This document shows, one piece after another, positions 1 to 6,139 of a stretch of 8,618 nt of DNA (position 1 is its first letter; every line of letters begins with the position of its first letter). The translations under genes and the position numbers were made by a program. This stretch comes from Treponema sp. UBA4232 (lineage in GTDB: Bacteria; Spirochaetota; Spirochaetia; Treponematales; Treponemataceae): positions 1-8,618 of the forward strand of contig DGXM01000183.1 of the NCBI GenBank assembly GCA_002396325.1, given 5' to 3'. The notes under the pieces are model-generated. The model ran no database searches. It was not told the origin of the DNA and worked only from the letters and a program-made list of their open reading frames with translations.

Positions 1-30
1 CTGGCTAGAATCGAAAAGACTCTGGCCACA

Positions 31-103
31 TTCTAAAAATCTTCACAAGAGGTTTTAGAGTTTCACAAAAGAGACTGACATCTATAAAAACTGATTTTTA
101 GAA
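31..103. repeat. 11-bp inverted repeat in gene-free left flank
   Basis: TTCTAAAAATC at 31-41 is matched exactly by its reverse complement at 93-103, with 51 bases between. Inside the loop, TTCACAAGAG (42-51) recurs as TTCACAAAAGAG (62-73). No credible open reading frame covers 1-202, and I recognise no RNA family here. The arms are AT-rich, so chance is possible. It could be the 3' end of an untranslated region belonging to a rightward gene left of the window, or a remnant of a repeat. Confidence 0.35.
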
Positions 104-110
104 GTTCCCG

Positions 111-166
111 AAAAAAAGCACCGGTTCCCGCTGAAGTCTTTGTTCAGATGAGAGCCGGTGTTTTTT
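111..166. terminator. Bidirectional rho-independent terminator
   Basis: CACCGG (119-124) pairs with CCGGTG (155-160). An inner stem CTGAA (131-135) / TTCAG (143-147) extends the hairpin. The stem is flanked by seven A on the left (111-117) and six T on the right (161-166), so it reads as stem plus U-run in both directions. It lies 37 bases past the stop of the leftward GH130 gene and should end that transcript. The opposite reading would serve a rightward gene lying left of the window. Confidence 0.85.
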
Positions 167-202
167 GTTTAATGAATCATTTACGTTTTTCCCCGGGATT
201 TT

Positions 203-1369
203 TTATGAATTCGCCTTGATGAGCCGGATTCGTTTTTCCACCTGTCCGCGGGATGTCAGGGAATCTTCCGGTGTGTTCAGGCAGTAGTCAACCATACGGT
301 CCACGGTTGATTCAGCCACGTGCATTCTTGTGTCGCTTGAGGCATAGTAAATAAGAAGCCTTCCGTCATCATCAGCGATGGCACCGTTTGTGAACACCAC
401 GTTGCTCACGTCGCCGACCCTCTCTTCTCCCTGGGGCGCAATCAGATATCCTGAAGGACGTGCAATCACTTTCGTGGGATCTTTCAAATCAGTCATAAAC
501 GCGTAGATTACATAGCGCAGACCCGCAGCAGTGTTTCTTACTCCATGCGCAATATGAAGCCAGCCTTTTTCCGTCTTTATCGGAACAGCACCCGCACCGT
601 TTTTAACTTCCTTTATCGTGTGGTAAATCTTTTCGTCAAGCATCTTTTCGTCGCTCACCACGGGATTTTCCATGCTGTCGGCAAATCCATAGCAGATTCC
701 TCCGCCGCTTCCAGTTTCAATGAATCCGTCCTGAGGCCTTGTGTAGAACATATATTTTCCGTTCACGAATTCAGGATGAAGCACCACATTTCTCTGCTGG
801 GCACTTTTCGTCACTAAGTCAGGAAGGCGGGTCCAGTTCACCAAATCTTTTGTGCGCACAATTCCCGCCGATGCCGTGGCCGATGATGTGTCCGTGGCAG
901 GCGCGCTTTTGTCCTTTCTTTCACTGCAGAAGATTCCGTAAATCCATCCGTCCTCGTGCCGTGTCAATCTCATATCGTAAACGTTGGTGTCATCTTCGTC
1001 AGTCTGAGGCAGGAGGATTGGCAGACCTTTGAAGCAAAATCCGTCGATTCCGTTTTCACTTTCCGCAACCGCAAAAAATGATTTTCTGTCCATCCCCTCC
1101 ACGCGAACCACAAGACAGTATTTTCCATCCATCTTTATGGCACCGGCATTGAAAGCCGCGTTCACGCCCATCCTTTCCATAAGATAAGGATTCGTCTTTT
1201 TGTTCAAGTCGTAACGCCACTCAAGAGGAATGTGGGCAGCCGTCACCACCGGATTCTTGTAGCGCAAATATATTCCGTTTCCCGGATAAACAGGCTCGTT
1301 CGGAAGATTCAAAAGCGTCCTGTGCTCTTCCCTCAACATTCTGAGTCTGTCATCAAAATCATTCATCAT
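203..1369 (-). CDS. GH130 4-O-beta-D-mannosyl-D-glucose phosphorylase
   Basis: This predicted cytoplasmic enzyme phosphorolyses 4-O-beta-D-mannosyl-D-glucose to alpha-mannose 1-phosphate and glucose. In mannan use it follows beta-mannanase and cellobiose 2-epimerase (family knowledge). The 388 residues align over their full length, from memory, with the Bacteroides fragilis GH130 subfamily 1 enzyme of about 390 residues. Shared blocks include NPVVTAAHIP (39-48), WRYDLN (51-56), TNVYDMRLT (128-136) with Asp132 as the expected proton donor, RNVVLHPEF (193-201), TRPQDGFI (210-217), HGVRNTAAGLRY (275-286) and YYASSDTRMHVA (341-352). The five-bladed propeller core looks intact. The start is chosen because AGGAG (1377-1381) sits 7 bases before the first of two adjacent ATG codons. 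The gene stands alone between a promoter (1409-1436) and a terminator (111-166). No epimerase, mannanase or transporter is in view. Other GH130 mannoside phosphorylases are the only real alternative. Confidence 0.92.
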   Translation of the reverse strand: MMNDFDDRLRMLREEHRTLLNLPNEPVYPGNGIYLRYKNPVVTAAHIPLEWRYDLNKKTNPYLMERMGVNAAFNAGAIKMDGKYCLVVRVEGMDRKSFFAVAESENGIDGFCFKGLPILLPQTDEDDTNVYDMRLTRHEDGWIYGIFCSERKDKSAPATDTSSATASAGIVRTKDLVNWTRLPDLVTKSAQQRNVVLHPEFVNGKYMFYTRPQDGFIETGSGGGICYGFADSMENPVVSDEKMLDEKIYHTIKEVKNGAGAVPIKTEKGWLHIAHGVRNTAAGLRYVIYAFMTDLKDPTKVIARPSGYLIAPQGEERVGDVSNVVFTNGAIADDDGRLLIYYASSDTRMHVAESTVDRMVDYCLNTPEDSLTSRGQVEKRIRLIKANS

Positions 1370-1408
1370 ATTTCCACTCCTGAAGTTTTCTTTATTCTGA
1401 CTGACAGC

Positions 1409-1436
1409 ATTCTACATGAAGAAAAGTAAAGTGTAA
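1409..1436 (-). promoter_or_regulatory. Candidate promoter of the GH130 gene
   Basis: On the minus strand, -35 TTACAC (1431-1436) and -10 TAGAAT (1409-1414) are separated by 16 bases. They lie about 30 bases upstream of the AGGAG ribosome site. Immediately upstream (1437-1460) the minus strand carries A-runs that could act as an UP element. The boxes match a sigma-70-type promoter only moderately (each 4-5 of 6), so the call is tentative. Confidence 0.5.
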
Positions 1437-1516
1437 ATATTTTTTAGTTTTTTTAGCTAAATTTTCTCTAAGAAGATTTACCTAAATTGAATATTCTTCA
1501 AAATCATACCCGGTAG

Positions 1517-1555
1517 TAATACAGATTTGTACACCTGTATTATTTTTTATACAGG
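1517..1555. promoter_or_regulatory. Triple half-site cluster, candidate enhancer or operator
   Basis: Two perfect inverted repeats share a middle arm. TAATACAG (1517-1524) pairs with CTGTATTA (1535-1542) across 10 bases. CCTGTAT (1534-1540) pairs with ATACAGG (1549-1555) across 8 bases. The result is three half-sites: ATACAG, CTGTAT, ATACAG. The dyad centres fall about 188 and 173 bases before the start predicted from the sigma-54 promoter at 1691-1707, a usual distance for an activator-binding site of a sigma-54 promoter. A regulator of the divergent GH130 gene could also bind here. As RNA, the first hairpin followed by six U resembles a weak terminator, but no rightward gene lies upstream to need one. 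Confidence 0.5.
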
Positions 1556-1690
1556 GATGGAATAAAAAAATATACACTTCTCTCTAAAAACTCCAATGCT
1601 CCCATTTCACCGGAATAAACAAAGTCCAAAGAAAGCCCAGTTTCAGGGCATTAACACAGTTTTGAAAAAAATCAAGTGAAAATTTAAAAC

Positions 1691-1707
1691 TTGGCACGCA
1701 AATTGCT
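1691..1707 (+). promoter_or_regulatory. Sigma-54 (RpoN) promoter of the sigma factor gene
   Basis: TTGGCACGCAAATTGCT matches the sigma-54 consensus YTGGCACGRNNNTTGCW at every specified position except the R (here C). The invariant GG (1693-1694) and GC (1705-1706) are separated by the required 10 bases. With C1706 as -12, transcription should begin near 1718. That leaves a leader of about 33 bases carrying the AGAGG ribosome site (1738-1742). A sigma-54 promoter needs an activator of the AAA+ type, which is not encoded in this window; a candidate binding site is at 1517-1555. Confidence 0.88.
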
Positions 1708-1750
1708 AGATATTTATGCATACAAATTGATAAAAAAAGAGGTAGAAACC

Positions 1751-2560
1751 ATGGAAAACAGTGTTTACGCAACTTACATTTCACAAATCTCATCTTACAG
1801 CCTGCTCGACGCCGATGAGGAAAAAACTTTGGCCGAAAAAATCCAGACGGGAGATTCAGAGTCCCTTGCAAAACTCATAAATGCGAATCTGCGCCTTGTG
1901 GTCAGCATCGCAGCGAAATATTACGGAAACACGAATTCCCTTATGGATGTGATTCAGGAAGGCAACATGGGACTTATGATGGCCGCCAGGAAATTCCGCG
2001 CTTCGTTCAAAACCCGGTTTTCAACATACGCCTACCCTTGGATTATGCAGTATATGCTCCGTTTTATGCGCGGCGACAAATCTTTCATCGCACTGCCCCA
2101 CAGAAAAGAAGACGGACTTCGGGCAATCGAAAAGGCAAAACAGCATCTTTCACTTGAAAAAGGAAGGGAGCCGACTGCAGAAGAGATTGCAAGGTTCACA
2201 GGCTGGACTCTCCGCAAAGTAAAGGAATACATGGCCTACGACTACACGGTTTACTCACTTGACGCAGCCGCCGACAATTCCGACCGCAGTTCACCCATGG
2301 GAGACCTCATCCCCGACACAGGTTTCACGCCCGAAGAACTTTATCTAATCAATGAGGAAAAACAGACCGTGCAAAAGGCAATCGCAGATCTTCCAAGAAA
2401 CGAACAGACTGTTTTGAACTTAAGATACAGCATCAACGAAGGTCAGGACAGCAAGACTCTCCGCGATGTCGCAAAAATTGTGGGAGTAAGTCCCGAGGCA
2501 ATCAGGCAGACGGAAATCAGAGCAATCCGCCACATGAAATCCGCCCTTCTTTTTGCATAA
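1751..2560 (+). CDS. Alternative sigma factor of the sigma-70 family
   Basis: This directs RNA polymerase to an alternative promoter set; its regulon cannot be read from the sequence. It has 269 residues with no region 1.1. Region 1.2 is about 4-37. Region 2 is about 42-107, with NANLRLVVSIAAKYY (44-58), DVIQEGNMGLM (66-76) and FSTYAYPWI (90-98). Region 3 is about 124-165, followed by the linker SLDAAADNSD. Region 4 is about 205-265, with a helix-turn-helix at TLRDVAKIVGVSPEAIRQTE (236-255). Size and layout suit the RpoS/RpoH/RpoD-like groups and exclude ECF factors, which lack region 3. Promoter-reading residues differ from RpoD: region 2.4 reads IMQYMLRFM instead of IRQAITRAI, and the recognition helix reads SPEAIRQ instead of TRERIRQ. 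The start at ATG 1751 follows AGAGG (1738-1742) by 8 bases. An upstream in-frame TTG at 1691 lies within the sigma-54 promoter and upstream of the predicted transcript. The gene is monocistronic and converges on argD. Confidence 0.93.
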   Translation: MENSVYATYISQISSYSLLDADEEKTLAEKIQTGDSESLAKLINANLRLVVSIAAKYYGNTNSLMDVIQEGNMGLMMAARKFRASFKTRFSTYAYPWIMQYMLRFMRGDKSFIALPHRKEDGLRAIEKAKQHLSLEKGREPTAEEIARFTGWTLRKVKEYMAYDYTVYSLDAAADNSDRSSPMGDLIPDTGFTPEELYLINEEKQTVQKAIADLPRNEQTVLNLRYSINEGQDSKTLRDVAKIVGVSPEAIRQTEIRAIRHMKSALLFA

Positions 2561-2569
2561 AATCACAAA

Positions 2570-3733
2570 CTAGCAAGTCTCAAGCACATGCTTTAAGATT
2601 TCAAGTCCGCGGTTGAGTTCCTTTTTGCTTATGTTGAGCGGAGGAACCAGCCTGAGAACATTGCTTCCGGCCGTACTGAAAAGAAGTCCCTGTTCAAGAC
2701 AGGCTTTTTCGATTGCGACAGGATCCTTTTCCACCTGCACACCTGTCATAAGACCGAGTCCCCTCACATCCTGCACGAAAGGAATCTTCCAGCTTTTTAT
2801 CGTGTCTCTCATGTATTCGCCTTTTTCCGTCACTTTTGCGAGGAAGTCCGGGCTTTTGAGAGTCTTAAGCACAACGCGGGCTGCGGCACAGGCAAGAGGA
2901 TTTCCTCCGAACGTGGACTGATGATCACCGGCCTGGAACACATCGCCGGCCTTTCCCCTGAAAAGCATGGCACCCATCGGAACACCACCGGCAATTCCCT
3001 TTGCCAAAGTCACCACTTCGGGATTGAACTGAAGCTGTTCACTTGCAAGAAGACTTCCTGTCCTTCCCATGCCTGTCTGCACTTCATCTGCAATCACAAT
3101 GGCTCCTGCTCTTCTTGCGGCATCTGCGGCGGCCTGAACCCATCTTGCATCGAGCAGATTCACACCACCCTCACCCTGGACACACTCCACCATAAGTGCG
3201 GCTGTGCTTGAATCGAAAGCATCCTTAAGAGCATCCCAGTCATTCGCGGGGATTGTCTTGAATCCTTCAGGATACGGCTCAAAACATTCGGGATGGAATT
3301 TATCCTGTCCGGTAGCTTTGATTGTGGCGAGGGTTCTTCCGTGGAAAGAGTTCTCCAGAGTCACCACAGTCTTTCTTGAAGAACCGCCGTTCATCTGTCC
3401 GTATTTCCGTGCCAGCTTGATTGCGGCTTCGTTGGCTTCCGCACCGCTGTTTCCGAAATAAACACCGTCGAATCCCGTGGCATTCAAAAGTTCATGGGCA
3501 TAAGCATCCCCGGTGTCGCTCAGAAAATAGTTGCACACATGAATCTCTTTTGAGGCCTGCTTTGAAATCGCACGCACCAAGGGTTTGTAATTGTGCCCCA
3601 GACAGTTCACAGCAATTCCGGCCAAAAAATCAATGTATTTTTTTCCGTTTACATCCGTAAGAGTGGATCCTTTTCCGCTTTTGAAAGTCACGTCGAAAGA
3701 CCCGTAATTATTCACAACAATCCTGCTTCCCAT
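2570..3733 (-). CDS. argD: Acetylornithine aminotransferase
   Basis: A PLP-dependent class III aminotransferase that converts N-acetylglutamate 5-semialdehyde and glutamate to N-acetylornithine and 2-oxoglutarate, in the cytoplasm. The 387 residues are the usual ArgD length. Visible landmarks are FLAGIAVNCLGH (36-47), the cofactor phosphate loop NSGAEANE (95-102), FHGRT (130-134), QGEGG (186-190), IADEVQTGMGRTG (214-226) with Asp216 for the pyridine nitrogen, the Schiff-base lysine Lys245 in LAKGIAGGVPMGA, and STFGGNPLA (273-281). The start ATG follows GAGGGG (minus strand of 3742-3747) by 8 bases. It is last in the argJ-argB-argD operon, 77 bases after argB. Position in an arginine operon supports ArgD over ornithine, GABA or succinylornithine transaminases, although some ArgD proteins also serve lysine synthesis. 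No terminator is visible past its stop, which lies 9 bases from the convergent sigma factor gene. Confidence 0.94.
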   Translation of the reverse strand: MGSRIVVNNYGSFDVTFKSGKGSTLTDVNGKKYIDFLAGIAVNCLGHNYKPLVRAISKQASKEIHVCNYFLSDTGDAYAHELLNATGFDGVYFGNSGAEANEAAIKLARKYGQMNGGSSRKTVVTLENSFHGRTLATIKATGQDKFHPECFEPYPEGFKTIPANDWDALKDAFDSSTAALMVECVQGEGGVNLLDARWVQAAADAARRAGAIVIADEVQTGMGRTGSLLASEQLQFNPEVVTLAKGIAGGVPMGAMLFRGKAGDVFQAGDHQSTFGGNPLACAAARVVLKTLKSPDFLAKVTEKGEYMRDTIKSWKIPFVQDVRGLGLMTGVQVEKDPVAIEKACLEQGLLFSTAGSNVLRLVPPLNISKKELNRGLEILKHVLETC

Positions 3734-3810
3734 AAAATCAACCCCTCTTAAAAATCCTGCAATTCACTTCAGGGAGTCCCTAAAAACATCATTTCCAGAG
3801 ATGCCCTTCA

Positions 3811-4707
3811 TCAATAAATCATCGTGCCTATACCCCGGTCGCTGAACATTTCAATCAGCAGTGAGTGCGGCACCCTTCCGTCTATGATGTGTGTACGGGG
3901 AACCCCTCCGTTGCGGGCGAGCATGCAGCATTCAATCTTCGGTATCATTCCGCCTGCAATGGTTCCGTCTTTAATCAGTTTGTCCACATCTGAAAGATGG
4001 ATTCTCTGCAACAGCGAGTGGGGATCATTTACGTCCTTCAGCACACCCGGCACATTCGTAAGCTGAACGAATTTTTCCGCTTCCAGCGCAATGGCGATTT
4101 TTGCGGCGGCAGTGTCGGCATTGATGTTGTATCTGTTGTAATCCCCGGACTCTCCCATGGCAACCGTGCTCACAACCGGAATGAAATTCTTTTCCAAAAG
4201 ACTCCTGATGATTTCAGGATTCACTTCTGTCACTTCACCAACAAAGCCCAGATCCTGTCCGTCCTTGTCTATTTTCTTCGCACGGAGAAGTCCGTCATCC
4301 ACCCCGCTGAGACCTACGGCTTTACCGCCTTTCTGCAGAAGCAGGCCGACGATCTCCTTGTTGAGCTTTCCAGTGAGAACCATCTGAACAATCTCCATAG
4401 TCTCGGCATCAGTATAGCGCAGTCCGTTCACAAACCGGCTTTCCTTTCCGACACGTTCAAGCATATGGTTGATTTCAGGACCGCCGCCGTGCACAAGAAC
4501 CACTTTGATTCCGATTGTGCTGAGGAGAACAATGTCTTCCATGACGCAGGCCTTCAAATCCTCGTTGAGCATGGCATTTCCACCGTACTTCACGACCACG
4601 ACCTTGCCGACCCAGTGCCTGAAATAAGGCAGAGCCTGAACCAGCACGTCAGACCATTTTGTGTTCTCCAAGCGGGGATCCACGTCGTTTATATCTGCTT
4701 CACTCAT
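3811..4707 (-). CDS. argB: N-acetylglutamate kinase
   Basis: Phosphorylates N-acetylglutamate with ATP to N-acetylglutamyl 5-phosphate, the second committed step to ornithine. The 298 residues show the amino-acid kinase fold: KYGGNAM (40-46) with catalytic Lys40, the glycine loop VHGGGPEIN (72-80), the acetylglutamate-binding stretch VNGLRYTD (93-100), YNINADTAAAKIA (193-205) with Asp198, and GGMIPKI (252-258) with Lys257. An N-terminal extension (residues 18-35, WSDVLVQALPYFRHWVGK) precedes the kinase fold. It matches the N-helix of arginine-inhibited hexameric enzymes such as those of Thermotoga and Pseudomonas and is absent in the E. coli type. Feedback inhibition by arginine is therefore inferred. 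The ribosome site AGAGG (4716-4720) overlaps the argJ stop codon by one base and sits 8 bases before the ATG, so translation of the two genes is probably coupled. Confidence 0.95.
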   Translation of the reverse strand: MSEADINDVDPRLENTKWSDVLVQALPYFRHWVGKVVVVKYGGNAMLNEDLKACVMEDIVLLSTIGIKVVLVHGGGPEINHMLERVGKESRFVNGLRYTDAETMEIVQMVLTGKLNKEIVGLLLQKGGKAVGLSGVDDGLLRAKKIDKDGQDLGFVGEVTEVNPEIIRSLLEKNFIPVVSTVAMGESGDYNRYNINADTAAAKIAIALEAEKFVQLTNVPGVLKDVNDPHSLLQRIHLSDVDKLIKDGTIAGGMIPKIECCMLARNGGVPRTHIIDGRVPHSLLIEMFSDRGIGTMIY

Positions 4708-4719
4708 TTTTCAAACCTC

Positions 4720-5991
4720 TTATGTCCTGTAGTCACCGTTGATTTTCACGTAGTCGTATGTGAGGTCGCATCCCCACGCAGTACCGGAGGCATTTCCGTC
4801 ACCGCAGACCACGTCAACAATCACTTCGTCTTCGCTCAAAACCTCAAGTGCCTTTTCCTCGTCGAAATTCAGTGGAACGCCTTTTTCATAAACCAAGACG
4901 CTCTTTTCCTCACCATCATTGCGTCCGATGAAATCCGTTGCTCCATGACGCTTTGCACCCTTGTGGCTTCTGTATGAAATGGTCACTTTGTCGGGATCAA
5001 AGTCCGCGCCGGAATAACCCATCGCACACAAAAAGCGTCCGAAGTTGGCATCCTTTCCGTAAATGGCAGCCTTCACAAGACTTGAAGAAATGAGGCTCTT
5101 TGCAAGCACGCGGGCAGTTTCAACATCCTTTGCGCCTTTCACGTTGCACTCAATCAATCTTGTCGCTCCCTCACCGTCTCCGGCAATCTTCATGGCCATC
5201 TGAGTGTTCAGAACATTCAATGCCTCAAGGAACTTGTCATAATCTTCACCCTCTGAAGTGATTTCCTTGTTTCCGGCCATTCCGTTCGCAAGGATTGTGA
5301 GAGTGTCGTTCGTGGAAGTGTCACCGTCAACAGAAACACAGTTGTATGTTCCCGCCACGGAAGATTTCAAAGCCTTACCGAGCATTTCCGAGCTGATGGC
5401 ACAGTCGGTCGTTATAAAAGAAAGCATGGTTCCAAGATTTATGTGAATCATTCCGCTTCCCTTGCACATGGTTCCTATTCTCACAGTCTTTCCGCCGATT
5501 TCGGTCTCAACCGCACATTCCTTGTAGTGAGTGTCGGTCGTCATAATTGCGGTGCGGGCCTCCACGTGTCCTTCCTTTGAAAGACCGTCCTTGAGTTTCT
5601 GGATGTTGGCCTCGATTACTTCAACAGGAAGCTGCTGACCGATTACTCCGGTTGAACAGACCACGACATCCTCTGCCTTGATTCCAAGAACCTTTGCCGC
5701 AGCCTCTGCCATTCTGAGTGCATTCCTGCGTCCCTGCTCTCCGGTGCATGCGTTTGCATTTCCGCTGTTTGCAATAACCGCCTGCATCACACCGTTTGAA
5801 ATATGACGCTGGGTGAGCTTCACGCTTTCTGCCTTCACACGGTTCCGGGTAAAGAGTCCTGCCGCAGTGCAGGGCTTTTCGCTGAAAATGAGAGCCGTAT
5901 CATTCTTTGTCCGGCCCTTTTTGATTCCGCACAACATTCCGTTGGCAGTAAATCCGATTGGTGCGGTCACTCCGCCGTCAATAAACTGCAT
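4720..5991 (-). CDS. argJ: Glutamate N-acetyltransferase / ornithine acetyltransferase
   Basis: Moves the acetyl group from N-acetylornithine to glutamate, releasing ornithine and closing the acetyl cycle. Some members also make acetylglutamate from acetyl-CoA, which cannot be decided here. The proenzyme normally cuts itself before a catalytic threonine. The block CKGSGMI...LGTMLSFITTD places that residue at Thr188 (423-residue numbering). Other marks are IANSGNANACTG (73-84), the oxyanion pair within CSTGVIG (112-118), and SVDGDTSTNDT (220-230). The residue before the nucleophile is Gly rather than the usual Ala. The ATG at 5991 is preferred: it aligns with family N-termini and has a GGGG tract 9 bases upstream. 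An in-frame GTG at 6006 would add five residues and has no better ribosome site. It is first gene of the arginine operon, 12 bases before argB. No argC is adjacent, although ArgC is required between ArgB and ArgD. Confidence 0.94.
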   Translation of the reverse strand: MQFIDGGVTAPIGFTANGMLCGIKKGRTKNDTALIFSEKPCTAAGLFTRNRVKAESVKLTQRHISNGVMQAVIANSGNANACTGEQGRRNALRMAEAAAKVLGIKAEDVVVCSTGVIGQQLPVEVIEANIQKLKDGLSKEGHVEARTAIMTTDTHYKECAVETEIGGKTVRIGTMCKGSGMIHINLGTMLSFITTDCAISSEMLGKALKSSVAGTYNCVSVDGDTSTNDTLTILANGMAGNKEITSEGEDYDKFLEALNVLNTQMAMKIAGDGEGATRLIECNVKGAKDVETARVLAKSLISSSLVKAAIYGKDANFGRFLCAMGYSGADFDPDKVTISYRSHKGAKRHGATDFIGRNDGEEKSVLVYEKGVPLNFDEEKALEVLSEDEVIVDVVCGDGNASGTAWGCDLTYDYVKINGDYRT

Positions 5992-6013
5992 TTTTATGCA
6001 CCCCACAAAAAAT

Positions 6014-6054
6014 ATTATGCATAATTATAGCAATATTTTGCATAATGAGCAATA
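6014..6054. promoter_or_regulatory. Tandem candidate operator over the arg promoter
   Basis: Two copies of a composite motif follow one another on the plus strand: TGCATAAT-TAT-AGCAATA (6018-6035) and TGCATAAT-G-AGCAATA (6039-6054). The TGCATAAT elements start 21 bases apart, two helical turns. The first is part of a perfect 12-bp palindrome, ATTATGCATAAT (6014-6025). Paired 18-bp ARG boxes 3 bases apart, covering the promoter, are the classical arrangement for ArgR/AhrC. The stretch 6016-6033 matches the E. coli ARG box consensus, as I recall it, at 13 of 18 positions. The first copy covers the -10 and the second the -35 of the argJ promoter. Arginine-dependent repression is inferred. Confidence 0.55.
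6024..6052 (-). promoter_or_regulatory. Promoter of the argJBD operon
   Basis: On the minus strand a perfect extended -10, TGC-TATAAT (TATAAT at 6024-6029, TG at 6031-6032), lies 17 bases after a weak -35, TTGCTC (6047-6052). Transcription should start near 6017, giving a leader of about 26 bases. The strong extended -10 can compensate for the poor -35. The tandem motif at 6018-6054 overlaps both boxes. Confidence 0.75.
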
Positions 6055-6139
6055 GGGGAATTGAGAAATGAGAATTCATAACCGACAGTTGAGAAACAAA
6101 AACTTTATCTGCCTGAAGCCAACGCACCGTCAGATTGAA

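Noticed and set aside
1487..1501. TTGAA/TTCAA small palindrome in the divergent intergenic region
   Set aside because: Short and AT-rich in an AT-rich region, so expected by chance; not a CIRCE element.
1635..1649. GCCC/GGGC hairpin just upstream of the sigma-54 promoter
   Set aside because: Four-pair stem with no U-run on the plus strand; no role can be supported.
1584..1871. A 95-codon minus-strand frame across the sigma factor start
   Set aside because: It crosses the sigma-54 promoter and the sigma factor coding start, with no ribosome site or family likeness.
3782..3803. Weak terminator-like hairpin between argB and argD (CATC/GATG followed by T5 on the minus strand)
   Set aside because: The stem is only four pairs with a nine-base loop, too weak to call; a short AGGG/CCCT hairpin at 3771-3781 is equally unconvincing.
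3997..4977. A 326-codon plus-strand open frame opposite argB and the end of argJ
   Set aside because: It is antisense to two well-recognised enzymes, spans their junction, resembles no family I know, and has no good ribosome site. Long antisense frames are expected opposite codon-biased genes.
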